Positions 28,301-38,044 of a stretch of DNA of 38,937 nt are shown one piece after another. The translations under genes were made by a program, and so were the position numbers. Position 1 is the stretch's first letter; every line of letters begins with the position of its first letter. The DNA is taken from contig JAJXUD010000043.1 in NCBI GenBank assembly GCA_021783235.1, positions 1 to 38,937 on the forward strand, given 5' to 3'. Source of the DNA: Myxococcales bacterium (GTDB lineage Bacteria > Myxococcota > Myxococcia > Myxococcales > JAKAPL01). Below the pieces are notes generated by a model. The model had not been told where the DNA came from. It saw nothing but the letters and a program-made list of their open reading frames with translations, and made no database searches.

Positions 28301-31300
28301 AGTGGCGCGCCTTCTCGATCTCGTCGATCCAGGCGTCCGAGAGCGCCTCCACGTCCCCCGCCAGGTCGAGGCAGCGCCGGAGCTCGGCGCGCGTCGAGGC
28401 CGACGGGAGCGCGGCCTCGGCTCGCCGGTAGATCGAGGCAGCGAGCGCCGGGTCCGAGATCGAGAGCCGGCGCGCCGCGGCCTCGAGGAGCGTCGCCCGC
28501 AAAGGGGCGGCGGCGAGATCCTCCTCGCGCGCGAGCAGGAGGCTCGCTGCCGCGTCCGGCTCGAGGTCGGAGACGGCCTCGCAGAGCCGCAGCGCGGCCG
28601 TGGCGCAGGCGGGCCGCCGCTCGAGGAGGGCGAGCAGCGCCGCACGGGCCCCGGCGCCGTCGCCGACGGCCTCGCGCGCGTCCGCGAGCCAGAGCGAGTA
28701 GCGCTCGACGGCCTCCGGCGCGAGGTCGGCGTCCGGCTCGGGATCGAGGCTGGCCGCGGCGAGCCGCTCCAGAAATGGGAGCAGCTCGGCGGTAGAGCCG
28801 CCCAGGTAGAGCGCTTCCACGGCGATGCTGAGCGCGAGCGGATCGTCCCCGAGCTCCAGCGCGGCCCGCGCCTCGGCCAGCGCGACCTCCGCTGCCCCGA
28901 GCGCCCTCGCCCGCTCGGCCACCCGAGCCCGGGCGCGCGCGGCCGCCGCCGGCGGGAGCGGCTCGCAGGCGCGAGAAAGATGGTCGAGGCCGGCCTCGAC
29001 GTCCCCCCGCGCGACGAGGATCTCGCCCAGCCGCTCGTGGGCGGCGGAGCTCTTCGGATCGATCGATAGGGCGCGGCGGAGCGCCGAAGTGGCTCGCCCG
29101 ACGTGCGAGAGTCGATCGCTGGCCAGCGCGGCGAGGTCGAGCGACGAGCGGAGCGCGGCGGAGGGATCCGAGCGATCGCGCGAGAGCGCCTCGAGGGCGT
29201 CGCACGCTCCTTCCCAGTCCTCGAGGGCGAGGCAGCAGTCGCGCAGCGCCCCCAGGAGCGCGCCGTCGGAGGGCCTCGCTTCGAGCGCGAGGGAGAGCGC
29301 CTCGCGCTCGCCCTCGCGGTCTCCGCAGGCGCGCCGGGCCTCCGCGAGGCGGGGCGCGAGCCTCGTGCGCTCCCGGGGCCGGAGCGCGGCGACCCGCTGC
29401 AGCGCGGCGGCCTCGTCGGCGGGCCGAGCGAGCAGGCGAAACAGCTCGGCGAGCAGCTCGAAGCCCTCGGCGCTCTCGGAGCCGTCGAGCGCCGGAGCCA
29501 GATCCTCCGCCGCCCGCTCCAGACGTCCGAGCCGGAGCTCGATCCGCGCGGCGCGGATCGCCGCCGCGACGCCGCTCCCGGCTCCCCGTCCGAGCGCGGC
29601 GGCCCGCCGCCACGCCTCGGCGGCGGCCTCGATCCGCTCGTCCCGCTCGAGCGCCTCGGCGCTCCGGGCGAGGACCCGACCGTCGTCAGGCGAGCACTCG
29701 GCGGCACGCAGCCAGGCCTCGGTGGCCCCGGGATCGCCCGAGAGCTCGAGCAGCTCCGCGAGCTCGACCGCGAGGGCCGGCGCGGGGGCGGGCGAGAGAC
29801 GAGCCCGCCGGCGCAAGAGCGAGATCCGCCGGGCGAGCGGCTCCCGAGAGACCCACTCGAGCGCCCCCTCGAGCGACTGGAGATCCTCGGGCGAGCGCTC
29901 GAGCGCCTCGAGGAGCGCCTCCGCGGCCCCCGCGCCATCGCCCCGGTCGCCCCGGAGCCGCGCGAGCTCCCGCAGCAGTGGCACTGCCTCTTCGCCGGGC
30001 AAGGCCGAGGCGAGCGCGCGCAGCGCCCCTTCGAAGCCCTGCCGCCCGGCGTCGCCGCGCGCTCGAAGGATGGCGACCCGCCGCTCGAGCCAGTGCGTCT
30101 CGCCGGGCTCGAGCTCGACGAGCCGCTCGACGTGAGCGAGGGCGCCCTCGTCCCCGACGAGCTCCGCGGCCGCCGCCGCGACCGCCTCGCAGAAGAGCTC
30201 GGTCGCCTCCGGAAGCCTCGGGCCCGTCCCGAGGGCGCGGCGCGCCGCCGCGAGCGCCGCGGCGGGATCGCCCGCCCCGAGGGCGATGCCGGCGAAGGCC
30301 GCCTGCGTCCAGAGGCGATCGGGATCCGCCTCCACGGCGAGCCGGACCGCTCGTTCGGAATCCGCCCCACCGGCGCGGAGCGCGATCTCCTCGAGCGCCG
30401 CCGCCTTCGCCGCCCCGTCGCGCAGCCGCTCCGCGAAGCGCCAGAGCGCCTCGAGCTCCCGGCGGCCGTCGCCGCGGGCCTTCCAGAGCTCGGCGAGCAT
30501 CCGCGCGGCCTCGGCCCCAGCGGCCCCATCCCCCGCCGCCGCGCGCTCGAGGTCGACGGCGGCGCGATCGGGATCCTCGATCCGGAGCAGCTCGGCCGCC
30601 TCGATCCAGCGGCTCGCGGCGTCCTGGCCTCGCCGCTCGGCGAGCTCGGCGAGCCGCTCGATCGCGAGGGCTCGATCTCGCCTCCGGCCGGCGGCGAGGT
30701 GGACGGCCGCGAGTCGCTCGAGCGCCCGCTCCGGCTCGGGATCGATCCGCGCGGCCGCCTCCAGCGCCTCGACCGCCTCGCCCTCGCGGCCGAGCCGCCC
30801 GCAGACGTCGGCGAGCCGGAGGTAAGACCGGCCGGCCGCGAGCGGCTCCCTCCGCTCGTCCATGGCCGCGAGCAGCTCGAGCAGCGCCGAGCGGGTCGCA
30901 ACGTCGTCGCCGAGCCGCGCCGCGACCTCCACCGCGAGATCGAGCACCGCGGGCGCGCCCGGGGCGAGCTCGCTCGCCTGAGAGAGGAGCGCCGAGGCAA
31001 CGCCGGTGTCGCCCCGGCCGAGCCCCGCCTCGGCCTCCTCCACCAGCAGGACGGCGGCGCCAGGCCGGTCGCCGGCCTCGGCCCGACGGGCCGCCACCCG
31101 GCGGGTCAGCTCGGCGGCGCGCGCGCCGTCGCCGGCCGCCCGATGGAGCAGCCGCATCCGCTCCAGCAGATCCAGCGCGACCGCGGGTTCGTCCTCCAGG
31201 GAGCGGATCAGATCCGGCGCCTTCAGCCGCTCCGCCAGATCCATCAGACGGCGCTGGCAGCGCGCCCGATCGGCGGGATCCGGCTCGAGCGGCGCGAGCC

Positions 31301-33449
31301 GCTCGAGCGCGCGGGCGAGCCGACCCGGCTCCCCCTGCCGCTCCGCGGCCTCGGCGAGGCCGCGCGCGGCGGCGAGCGCGCGCGGCTCGAGCCGAAGCGC
31401 CTCCTCGAACGACGCGAGGGAGCCAGTGACGTCGCCGAGGGCGCGCAGCTCGAGCTCTCCGAGCTCGGTGAAGAGACCCGCGCGCAGCGAGCCTTCGGAG
31501 AGCCGCGAGGCGGTCGCGAGCGCCTCGCGCAGCGGCTCGGGCGGACCGCCGCGCCGCAGCCGGCAGAGCTCGAGGGCGGCGTCTGGGAAGCCGGGATCGC
31601 TCTCGAGGGCGCGCGCCGCGTTGAGCTCGGCGGCGCGAGGGGCGCCGAGCCGCTCCGAGAGCGCCCGCGAGATGGCGAGCAGCGCCTCGGCGCGCTCCCG
31701 ACCCGGCGGCGTCCGCTCCGCCTGCGCGAGCCGCAGCTCGACCGCCTCGGCCCAGCGTCCCAGCCGCTCGCAGATCGGCGCGGCGCGGGAGACGGCCTCG
31801 ACCTCCCGCGCGTCGCCGAGCTCGCGAAACGCCTCGGCGGCCTCGCGGTAGCGCAAAAGCGCGTTCTCGCCGTGGCCGACGCGCTCCTCCCAGATCCGCC
31901 CGGATCGCAGCGCCAGCGCCGCCGCCTCGGCCCGCTCCCCGGCCAGCTCCGAGAGCTTCTGGGCGCGATCGAGCAGGCGGAGGGCCCGCAGCTCCTCCCC
32001 GCCCTCCTCGCAGGCGCCGGCGAGCAGGAGCAGGCTCTCGCGGTCCTCCGGATCGATCTCGAGCGCGCGGTCGAGGTGCAGCCGGGCGCGGGGCAGGTCG
32101 CGCGCGCCCTCGAGGAACAGCCGGCCGAGCCGGGCATGGGCGCGCCCGCTCCGCTCGTCGTCCAGGGAGAAGGCTGCGACGCGGCGCAGGGCCGAGAGCG
32201 CGAGCGGCAGATCTCCGCGCCGCTCGGCCACCTCGGCGGTGGCGACGAGGAGCTCGGGATCCTCCGGCCGCGCCGCCTGCGCGATCCCGAGCGCCCGGGC
32301 CCCGAGCTCGTCGTCGCCGGCGGCCCGCGCGAGGGCGATGGCCTCGCCGGCGGCGGCGCCCGCCGCGAAGAGCTCCCGCCGGACGAGCGCCTGGTCCGCG
32401 AGCTCGAGGTAGAGCCGCGCCGCGCGGAGGGGCTCGGCCGCGCGGCGCAGCCCGGCCTCGACCCAGAGCGCGGGTGGGAAGCCGGGCAGCCACTGCCGCC
32501 AGAGCGCGCAGAGATCCAGCGCGAGGTCGTGGGCCGCGGGGTCGGCGGCGAGGATCTGGAGGAGCCGCTCGGCGGCGAACGGGTGCGGCGGACCCGACGC
32601 CGAGGACGCGAGGAGCTCCTTGCGCGCCCGCGCGAGCTCCCCCTCGGCGATGAGCGCCTCGACCTCGGCGAAGCGCCGCCCGCCCTCGAGCGCGCCGAGC
32701 AGCTCGGCCACCGCGGGCAAGGCCGGACCCTCCGCCCGAAAGCCGAGCGTCGCGCTGCCGGCCGCGACCTCCACCGAGGCGAGGCGGACCGACTTCGCAT
32801 CGGGCAGCTTGAAGCCGCGCGTCACGAGGAGGGCCCGCAGCACGGCCGGCAGCGGGTCGAGCCGGAGCGCGGGGACGCCCGGCGGACCCGGCTCGAGCGC
32901 GACGGGCGACGCCGTCTCCTCCTCGTCGCGCGGAGCCGGGACCGCCCGCGAGAGGCGGTGGAGCAGCAACGCCGCGCAGAGCGGCGCGGGCCGGTAGAGC
33001 CGGAGCTCGTGAAGCGGCAGCGAGAGGGCGGAGCCGTCGGGCTCGATGCCCACCTTGAAGGTGACGGGCCCGGCGGCCGACTGGCGCACGAGCAGCTCGA
33101 GGCCGCCCGGCCGGAAGCCGACCTCGAGCCGGTCGAGGCCGAGCGGCCCGAGCTCGAGGGCCCGCGTCGCGAGCTGCCCGAGCGCGGTCGCCTCGACGAC
33201 GAGTTCGAGCTCGCGCAGGACGCAGCGCCGGTCGCGAAAGCGGTCGGCGCCCCCGGTGACGTCGAAGGGGAAACGGAGCGCCGGCACCTCCATCGAGAAG
33301 CGGCGGACCGTGAGCCCCTCGGCGAGCGGCCGCCCCGTCGCCTCGACGAAGGCCCGCCCCTGATCGAGGCGGAGCTCGAAGCCCGACGGCGGAAGATCTC
33401 CGTCGTTCCGGCCGCTTGGCTGCCTCTCGGGCTTTCGGGAGGTCGACAT
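22344..33449 (-). CDS. Giant TPR solenoid protein of about 3700 residues
   Basis: At 3701 residues and 11.1 kb this gene is over a quarter of the window. There is no signal peptide and no membrane segment, so it is expected to be cytoplasmic. Residues about 20-240 form a beta-rich domain (LRLDQGRAFVEATGRPL, MEVPALRFPFDVTGGADRF). From about 270 to 3400 the protein is almost entirely TPR-like helix pairs (examples: ASFEEALRLEPRALAAARGL, AEAAFRDALALVPGYVPAL, EAFSRALELDPRDPLASEGL), which suggests of the order of 80-90 repeats. The last 300 residues are a different, more compact domain. TPR solenoids are protein-binding scaffolds; the partner is unknown. It follows lolD by 57 bases and is coupled to a lipoprotein gene. 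The ATG at 33449 is preferred over a GTG at 33473, because the latter lies in a candidate promoter. The reading frame has no frameshift, and base use is like that of its neighbours. Confidence 0.9.
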   Translation of the reverse strand: MSTSRKPERQPSGRNDGDLPPSGFELRLDQGRAFVEATGRPLAEGLTVRRFSMEVPALRFPFDVTGGADRFRDRRCVLRELELVVEATALGQLATRALELGPLGLDRLEVGFRPGGLELLVRQSAAGPVTFKVGIEPDGSALSLPLHELRLYRPAPLCAALLLHRLSRAVPAPRDEEETASPVALEPGPPGVPALRLDPLPAVLRALLVTRGFKLPDAKSVRLASVEVAAGSATLGFRAEGPALPAVAELLGALEGGRRFAEVEALIAEGELARARKELLASSASGPPHPFAAERLLQILAADPAAHDLALDLCALWRQWLPGFPPALWVEAGLRRAAEPLRAARLYLELADQALVRRELFAAGAAAGEAIALARAAGDDELGARALGIAQAARPEDPELLVATAEVAERRGDLPLALSALRRVAAFSLDDERSGRAHARLGRLFLEGARDLPRARLHLDRALEIDPEDRESLLLLAGACEEGGEELRALRLLDRAQKLSELAGERAEAAALALRSGRIWEERVGHGENALLRYREAAEAFRELGDAREVEAVSRAAPICERLGRWAEAVELRLAQAERTPPGRERAEALLAISRALSERLGAPRAAELNAARALESDPGFPDAALELCRLRRGGPPEPLREALATASRLSEGSLRAGLFTELGELELRALGDVTGSLASFEEALRLEPRALAAARGLAEAAERQGEPGRLARALERLAPLEPDPADRARCQRRLMDLAERLKAPDLIRSLEDEPAVALDLLERMRLLHRAAGDGARAAELTRRVAARRAEAGDRPGAAVLLVEEAEAGLGRGDTGVASALLSQASELAPGAPAVLDLAVEVAARLGDDVATRSALLELLAAMDERREPLAAGRSYLRLADVCGRLGREGEAVEALEAAARIDPEPERALERLAAVHLAAGRRRDRALAIERLAELAERRGQDAASRWIEAAELLRIEDPDRAAVDLERAAAGDGAAGAEAARMLAELWKARGDGRRELEALWRFAERLRDGAAKAAALEEIALRAGGADSERAVRLAVEADPDRLWTQAAFAGIALGAGDPAAALAAARRALGTGPRLPEATELFCEAVAAAAAELVGDEGALAHVERLVELEPGETHWLERRVAILRARGDAGRQGFEGALRALASALPGEEAVPLLRELARLRGDRGDGAGAAEALLEALERSPEDLQSLEGALEWVSREPLARRISLLRRRARLSPAPAPALAVELAELLELSGDPGATEAWLRAAECSPDDGRVLARSAEALERDERIEAAAEAWRRAAALGRGAGSGVAAAIRAARIELRLGRLERAAEDLAPALDGSESAEGFELLAELFRLLARPADEAAALQRVAALRPRERTRLAPRLAEARRACGDREGEREALSLALEARPSDGALLGALRDCCLALEDWEGACDALEALSRDRSDPSAALRSSLDLAALASDRLSHVGRATSALRRALSIDPKSSAAHERLGEILVARGDVEAGLDHLSRACEPLPPAAAARARARVAERARALGAAEVALAEARAALELGDDPLALSIAVEALYLGGSTAELLPFLERLAAASLDPEPDADLAPEAVERYSLWLADAREAVGDGAGARAALLALLERRPACATAALRLCEAVSDLEPDAAASLLLAREEDLAAAPLRATLLEAAARRLSISDPALAASIYRRAEAALPSASTRAELRRCLDLAGDVEALSDAWIDEIEKARHSDDWSGESAALQALAEERRRAGDAEGRAIVLAELSERAAARGSPSLALEAIVGAAKEWQLAGRHEEALEAQRRAVVLGGGGEALRAAVELARAGSPPAELAELLEAAAAGLRGREEAATRLELADLAAGPLEDLPRAERELRRVLELLPEGAEEARESRRQAGERLCALWIRTGRRAEAGRWLAERARAEGDPDRAAELFERAADELLAGGEPRAAAETLLELPPERGGAARLERVADAVHEEGAPALAARLYERLIDRPGLGRNDRALERCAEALRTAADPRAFASFLEARAAAGPAPARWFAEAASLWGEVEAREPAGDARDARRRCERRAFALSPEDPALFATVVGGLDRAEASDWQEILGLRARAVPAEAPGLHRTVGEVWLSSRRPDEAAVAFEAALATSPDDLLALAGRAEAAFARGEPLEPWARRVASALQAGQRGAEGAEAAFRVGALSFQEGAYALSARLLEGGLELGAASARQSVEPLRLLEEIAVATGDRAARLSARRRLWRAAEGEERERALDGLLELLEPDDPDAVAILSEAVVRMPERAELAARLAAALERAGDAAALCELLERRASSAGASSADASGWALRAADLALTRLGDPDRARRDLEAAVGLAQGDAELSRAVARAAAAAPPAVEDAVLRLLLGVVAESDRPELVIRRARLAEAAFGPDEAARAWDEVVALGPGAPGHTEALERRLRRELEAGRGAEALATQLALAAAAPRGPPRAHWLQEAAKVAEEALGDVNRAIELLRTAAEDADDARGYTLLGEALDRAGRTAEAARALAVEISRREPGERRSERSLRLGYLLAIDLGQPREALPHLLAAWEGGLADARLYEAVADCAAAVEDPALELRALEALGQGGDGRRARRLAELLEGAGRDAEAIEAWQRAFRRDPLDATVADGFERLLETRKRWEELAEALELRASALAAHGGAAGEARAELLCRRAALLAGQLGDPRAAEAAFRDALALVPGYVPALSALAAICEARGATADACELIEREIEIGGPPRRLASLWGRVGDLRRDLGDLAAAERAYRAAASSASEGGDGALAAAARLRLAAALLQTARPDEALAVAEAAVATGLPAGDAPEGHALCARAAAALGQLDRAWGHWKDLLEARPGDPAALAGIDELLRGRAAGGGAAGGGLDPARVAELLAHRAAGERDRERKAELLFELSEVRRRELSDDDGSEAALRDAVAAWPDGQRAMDELSARLESAGRIEALSELLRERSRRAASEQVRSRTLRELGELLRTRLRDLRGAAEAFSRALELDPRDPLASEGLAETLWSLGEPLRAEPHYRRALGGGGHLGEFFLRFRLGQIAMLAARPTEALAELERCVEGNPAFLPAREELASVATALGRFDVARVALLGIVETLGSSPEFAEQLGDVWWRLGELEKRLLRFEAAIEAFERSVEQNGGDPRPLGELARLYEQRGQWPEAVRALRRFAELTQGSAAGAALVEAGILLLDKLADMSGAAEALERALELVPSDARAIERLAEVCEAVGRRERLVELAEAALASRPPDGPEWLEAHLSTLADACEAMGRWELAHWAARKLVQRAGPTDIEALERLARIAGRLGRAAEQLELEERVAARLVEERPLEAATRLRALARRALDRLSDPVTAERLLVTAERLAPARLEDRRLLADLQRQRPDAAPRAVEAYLEVLRSGWPPDPSLLRQLGATAALLDRAELSRASLGLAGAMAGDPPPPPPAPRPLPRDIWIALPWPEEPLAELLRNLAPQLERLFSVDAGRLGLGEATRIGPARAPHVAEALVELGSALGCPVPEAHLAPGRPSVFMECTQPRSLLVGGAALAALPIGPLRFLIAQRMAAAELGLLLPLKFSHRDLSTLALLLAAFLDDPGVVPPSELARLRPFLAALGSSCPAPLHARLAPVGRRLAAGLSAFDPARFVAEAVDGANRLALWATGDLAGGLAAIGHGDGEPRPSWDGRQGRALVGWAFSDEGLRLLERGP

Positions 33450-33463
33450 GGAGGGCGCGGCGA

Positions 33464-33492
33464 ATCGTACCACCCCGCGCCGGGGCCACCAA
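33464..33492 (-). promoter_or_regulatory. Candidate internal promoter of the giant TPR gene
   Basis: On the minus strand TTGGTG (33487-33492), a 17-base spacer and TACGAT (33464-33469) form a plausible pair in the gap between lolD and the TPR gene. The -10 ends 14 bases before the ATG at 33449, leaving a leader of about 7 bases. If real, the TPR and lipoprotein genes can be expressed apart from lysS and lol. Confidence 0.4.
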
Positions 33493-33506
33493 TTTTCGGG
33501 CCCTTG

Positions 33507-34181
33507 CTACTGGAGCAGGCCGTTCGACAGCCGCAGGCAGCGGGGCATCCGCGCCGCGAGCTGCTCGTTGTGCGTCACCACGAGCGCGGTGATGCCGAGC
33601 CGCCGGTTCATCTCGAAGAGGAGCTGGTGGATCCCCTCGCCCGTCGCCGGATCGAGGTTCCCGGTCGGCTCGTCGGCGAGGAGGAGCCGCGGATGCAAGA
33701 CCAGCGCCCGGGCGAGCGCGACCCGCTGCTGCTCACCACCCGACAGCTCGCCCGGCTTGTGGTCGAGCCGCTCGCCGAGCCCCACCGCCTCCAGCATCGC
33801 GCGCGCCCGGGCCTCGGCCTCGGCCCGCGGCAGCCGCTGGACGAGCGCGGGCATGGCGGCGTTCTGCAGCGCCGTGAACTCGGGGAGCAGGTAGTGCGAC
33901 TGGAAGACGAAGCCGATGGTCCGGTTGCGGAAGTCGGCGATCTCGGCGGGCTCGCGGGAGAAGACGTCCTCGCCCGCGATGCGGACCTGGCCCGCGCTGG
34001 GCGCGTCCAGCGTGCCGAGGATGTGCAGGAAGGTGCTCTTGCCGACCCCCGAGGCGCCGATGAGCGAGAGCATCTCGCCCGGGGCGACGTCGAGGTCGAC
34101 GCCGCGCAGCACGTCGATCCGCTTGTCGCCCATGAAGTACGACTTGTGGAGCCCGCGGATCTGGATGAGCGGCTCACTCAT
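33507..34181 (-). CDS. lolD: LolD-type ABC transporter ATPase
   Basis: LolD powers release of outer-membrane lipoproteins from the inner membrane to the carrier LolA. The 224-residue product has Walker [10 protein letters not shown], the Q-loop [10 protein letters not shown], the signature [15 protein letters not shown], Walker [13 protein letters not shown] and the switch His in [20 protein letters not shown] matches the region of LolD that contacts the permease coupling helix. It overlaps the permease gene by 8 bases. Related ATPases of the MacB or FtsE type share these motifs, but the adjacent FtsX-like LolC/E permease supports the Lol assignment. Confidence 0.93.
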   Translation of the reverse strand: MSEPLIQIRGLHKSYFMGDKRIDVLRGVDLDVAPGEMLSLIGASGVGKSTFLHILGTLDAPSAGQVRIAGEDVFSREPAEIADFRNRTIGFVFQSHYLLPEFTALQNAAMPALVQRLPRAEAEARARAMLEAVGLGERLDHKPGELSGGEQQRVALARALVLHPRLLLADEPTGNLDPATGEGIHQLLFEMNRRLGITALVVTHNEQLAARMPRCLRLSNGLLQ

Positions 34182-36096
34182 TGCGCAGCCCCTCCACGGG
34201 CGCGAGCCGGCTCGCGGCGAGCGCGGGGTAGATGGTCGCGAGGTAGGAGAGGACGAGCGCCGAGAGCGCCACGGTGGCGAACTGCCAGCCCTCGATCCGG
34301 ACCGGCAGACTCTCGATGTAGTAGACCGACGGATCGAGCTTGATGCCGCCGTGGGCGATGAAGAGGCAGACGGCGAGCCCCACGGCGAGGCCGACCACGG
34401 CGCCGACGCCGCCGATGACGAGCCCCTCCACCACGAAGACCTTCATGACGCTCTGGTCGCGCGCCCCCATCGACTTGAGGACCGCGATCTCCTTGCTCTT
34501 CTCGAAGGCGAGGAACATGAGGATGGCGAGGATGAGAAAGCCGACCGGCAGCGAGGCGAAGCCGAGGATGATCGCCATGACGAGCTTCTCCATGGCGAGG
34601 GCGGAGAAGAGGTTGCGGTTCATCTCGCCCCAGTCCTTCGTGTGGTACGGGTAGCCGTCCAGGTCGAAGAGGATGTCGCGCGTGATGCGCCGGGTCCGAT
34701 CGACGTCGTTCGTCTTCACCTCGAGCCCGGTGACCGCGCCGTCCATGGCGAAGTACTTCTGCGCCTCGCCGAGCGAGATGTAGGCGAACTTGCTGTCGTA
34801 CTCGTACATGCCGCTGTAGAAGACCGCGGCCACGCGGAAGGGGCGGCTCTTCGGGATCGGGCCGGTGGGGCCGAGCTCGTTCGACAGCGGGCTCACCACG
34901 TGGACCGTGTCGCCGACGTCGACGTGGAGCGAGTGGGCGAGCTCGGTGCCGACGACGATGCCCGGCAGGAGCGGCGGGGGCGACCCCTTGGGCGCGGCGG
35001 GCGCAGCGGGCGCGACCGGCTTCGGCGGGGCCGCGGGCTTCGGCGACGCCGTCTTCTCGCCCGGCCTCTTCCCCTCGAGCTCGGCCTCCTCCTTCATCAC
35101 CTTGTCGAGCCGGTCGAGCAGCCGCTGCCCCTCGTCGTCCGGCGGCGGCGCCGGGATCTTCGCGGGATCGTCGAGCCAGGAGAGGTCGCCGCGCTGCACG
35201 TCCTTGCCGAGGTCCGTGACCGTCCCGACGCTCTTCGGGTCGATGCCCTTGAGCACCACGCCCGAGAGGTTGCTCTCGGAGGAGACCATCACCTCGTTCA
35301 GGGTGAAGGGAGTGACCCCGGTGACCCCGCGCACCGCCCGGACCTTCTTTGCGACCTCGGGCCAGCCGGTGAAGTCGTTGCCGTACTTGAGGACCACCGC
35401 GTGGGCGTTGGTGCCGAGGATCTTCTTCTTGAGGTCGAGCTCGAAGCCGCTCATCACCGAGAGCACGATGGTCAGCGCCATCACGCCGATGACGACCGCC
35501 AGGATGGCGATGAGCGTCACGACCGCCGAGGGCGAGAAGCGGCCGGCGCGCCCCTTGCCGCGCAGCCGCAGGAAGGTGAGCGCCACGAAGGCCTCGTAGC
35601 GCCAGCCGAGGTCGAGCCGGCCGCCGCCCGCCAGCATGAAGCCGAGCGAGCTGCCGAGGAAGAGCGAGAGCCCGAGGCCGAAGGTCGCGACCACGGCCCA
35701 GGTCTCGTAGGTCTGCGGATCGACCGCGAGCGCCCACGGCCGCTGGCTCAGCGCCGCGAGCAGAAAGGGGAGCTGCGAGAGGCCGAAGGCGAGGATCGCC
35801 GCGAGCGCGACCTCGAGGACGCAGAGCTTGCGGGCGAACCAGCCGGCGAAGAAGCCCGTGAGGCCGAGGAGCGCCCCGCAGCAGGCGACGACGAGCGCGG
35901 CGACGCCGCCCTCCGACCAGGCGAGCCGGTCGAGGAAGATCGCCTTCAAGACGCCGGCGAGGGCGAGGGCGAGGAGCGCGCCGCCGACGGTGAGCGTGGC
36001 GCCGCGCAGCGAGAACGCCTTGGCGCGGCGGCCAAAGAGGACCCGGCCCGGCCGGGGCGCGGGCGGCGCGGGCGCGACCTCGGGAGCCGCCGCCAC
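34174..36096 (-). CDS. lolC: LolC/E-type permease with an extra N-terminal membrane domain
   Basis: This is the permease of the lipoprotein-release ABC transporter. The canonical part starts at about residue 167 ([16 protein letters not shown], then the first core helix at 189-213). It ends in the FtsX-like three-helix block ([30 protein letters not shown], outlined only; coupling-helix region [14 protein letters not shown]). Two features are unusual for the roughly 400-residue family. Residues 1-166 add four extra membrane helices at about 33-55, 62-84, 92-116 and 133-156. Residues about 311-377 insert a charged, Pro/Ala-rich stretch into the periplasmic domain. Only one permease gene is present, so it would act as a homodimer. 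The start is GTG, 3 bases after the lysS stop; the gene overlaps lolD by 8 bases. Confidence 0.88.
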   Translation of the reverse strand: MAAAPEVAPAPPAPRPGRVLFGRRAKAFSLRGATLTVGGALLALALAGVLKAIFLDRLAWSEGGVAALVVACCGALLGLTGFFAGWFARKLCVLEVALAAILAFGLSQLPFLLAALSQRPWALAVDPQTYETWAVVATFGLGLSLFLGSSLGFMLAGGGRLDLGWRYEAFVALTFLRLRGKGRAGRFSPSAVVTLIAILAVVIGVMALTIVLSVMSGFELDLKKKILGTNAHAVVLKYGNDFTGWPEVAKKVRAVRGVTGVTPFTLNEVMVSSESNLSGVVLKGIDPKSVGTVTDLGKDVQRGDLSWLDDPAKIPAPPPDDEGQRLLDRLDKVMKEEAELEGKRPGEKTASPKPAAPPKPVAPAAPAAPKGSPPPLLPGIVVGTELAHSLHVDVGDTVHVVSPLSNELGPTGPIPKSRPFRVAAVFYSGMYEYDSKFAYISLGEAQKYFAMDGAVTGLEVKTNDVDRTRRITRDILFDLDGYPYHTKDWGEMNRNLFSALAMEKLVMAIILGFASLPVGFLILAILMFLAFEKSKEIAVLKSMGARDQSVMKVFVVEGLVIGGVGAVVGLAVGLAVCLFIAHGGIKLDPSVYYIESLPVRIEGWQFATVALSALVLSYLATIYPALAASRLAPVEGLRNE

Positions 36097-36099
36097 GAG

Positions 36100-37554
<1,455 letters not shown>

Positions 37555-37564
37555 CGCGCGTCGG

Positions 37565-37593
37565 TGGATACCGCACGGATCGCGGCGCCGCAA
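37565..37593 (-). promoter_or_regulatory. Candidate promoter of the lysS-lol block
   Basis: On the minus strand TTGCGG (37588-37593), a 17-base spacer and TATCCA (37565-37570) form a good pair. The -10 ends 10 bases before the lysS ATG with no Shine-Dalgarno sequence, so the leader would be about 3-4 bases. It would drive lysS, the permease, lolD and possibly the TPR and lipoprotein genes. Confidence 0.45.
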
Positions 37594-37636
37594 GGCAAAG
37601 GCGGCACGGACGGCCGCGCGGCGGGGCCGAACGGCA

Positions 37637-37659
37637 GATTCCACGAGCCGGGCGGAATC
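37637..37659 (+). promoter_or_regulatory. GATTCC/GGAATC inverted repeat
   Basis: Perfect 6-bp arms at 37637-37642 and 37654-37659 with an 11-base spacer lie 16 bases upstream of the GTG of the small basic protein gene. It could be an operator or a leader stem; a chance match is possible. Confidence 0.3.
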
Positions 37660-37675
37660 GATCTTCATCCGGGAG

Positions 37676-37924
37676 GTGGCCCGGACGACCACGCTGGGCA
37701 AGGGCAACCCCGTCCTCGGGCAGTTCGGGTTCAGCACGGCGCTGCCGCAGCCGTCGTCCGCCCCTAAGGCGGCGGTGGCGGCGAAGGCCAAGCTGACCAA
37801 GAAGGCCCGTGGCACCGACAAGGGGAGGCGCCAGCGGCATCGCATCACCCCCGACGGCCTGGGCGGCGTCGTCTACGTCGCGCCGGCGAGCGGATCGCGG
37901 GGCGGCGGCAACCAGGCGCCGTGA
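37676..37924 (+). CDS. Small basic protein, unknown function
   Basis: The predicted 82-residue product ([17 protein letters not shown] at the start) is rich in Lys, Arg, Ala and Gly, with the cluster [10 protein letters not shown] and [17 protein letters not shown] in the middle. It has few acidic residues and no signal peptide or membrane segment, so a nucleic-acid or ribosome partner is conceivable. About 95% of third codon positions are G or C from the GTG at 37676 to the stop. In the same frame just upstream this falls clearly, which supports both the gene and the start. The opposite strand is also open here in a frame sharing wobble positions, so the strand choice is not proven. GGAG directly abuts the GTG. 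It is followed by a good hairpin terminator. Confidence 0.5.
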   Translation: MARTTTLGKGNPVLGQFGFSTALPQPSSAPKAAVAAKAKLTKKARGTDKGRRQRHRITPDGLGGVVYVAPASGSRGGGNQAP

Positions 37925-37941
37925 AGTAGCGGCCAGGGCGG

Positions 37942-37972
37942 GCGCCCGGGGCTCCTCGAGATCCCCGGGCGC
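37942..37972. terminator. Bidirectional hairpin terminator
   Basis: GCGCCCGGGG (37942-37951) and CCCCGGGCGC (37963-37972) form a perfect 10-bp stem with an 11-base loop. On the plus strand TCCTGTTCGTCT follows, moderately T-rich. The stem lies between the convergent small basic protein and Cys-repeat genes, 17 bases after the former's stop, which suits a shared terminator. Confidence 0.55.
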
Positions 37973-38044
37973 TCCTGTTCGTCTGGCCGCTGCGCGCTCG
38001 CGGTCAGCGGCGCTTCGCCACCGTTCCCCCGAGCGCCCTCGCCG

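Noticed and set aside
33450-33473. GTG at 33473 as the start of the giant TPR protein
   Set aside because: It lies inside a TTGGTG-N17-TACGAT promoter-like element and has no Shine-Dalgarno sequence; the ATG at 33449 fits the spacing seen for other genes.
37555-37848. N-terminal extension of lysyl-tRNA synthetase with an apparent signal peptide
   Set aside because: Cytoplasmic tRNA synthetases are not exported; the ATG at 37554 has a promoter-like element just upstream, and the extension overlaps a likely plus-strand gene.
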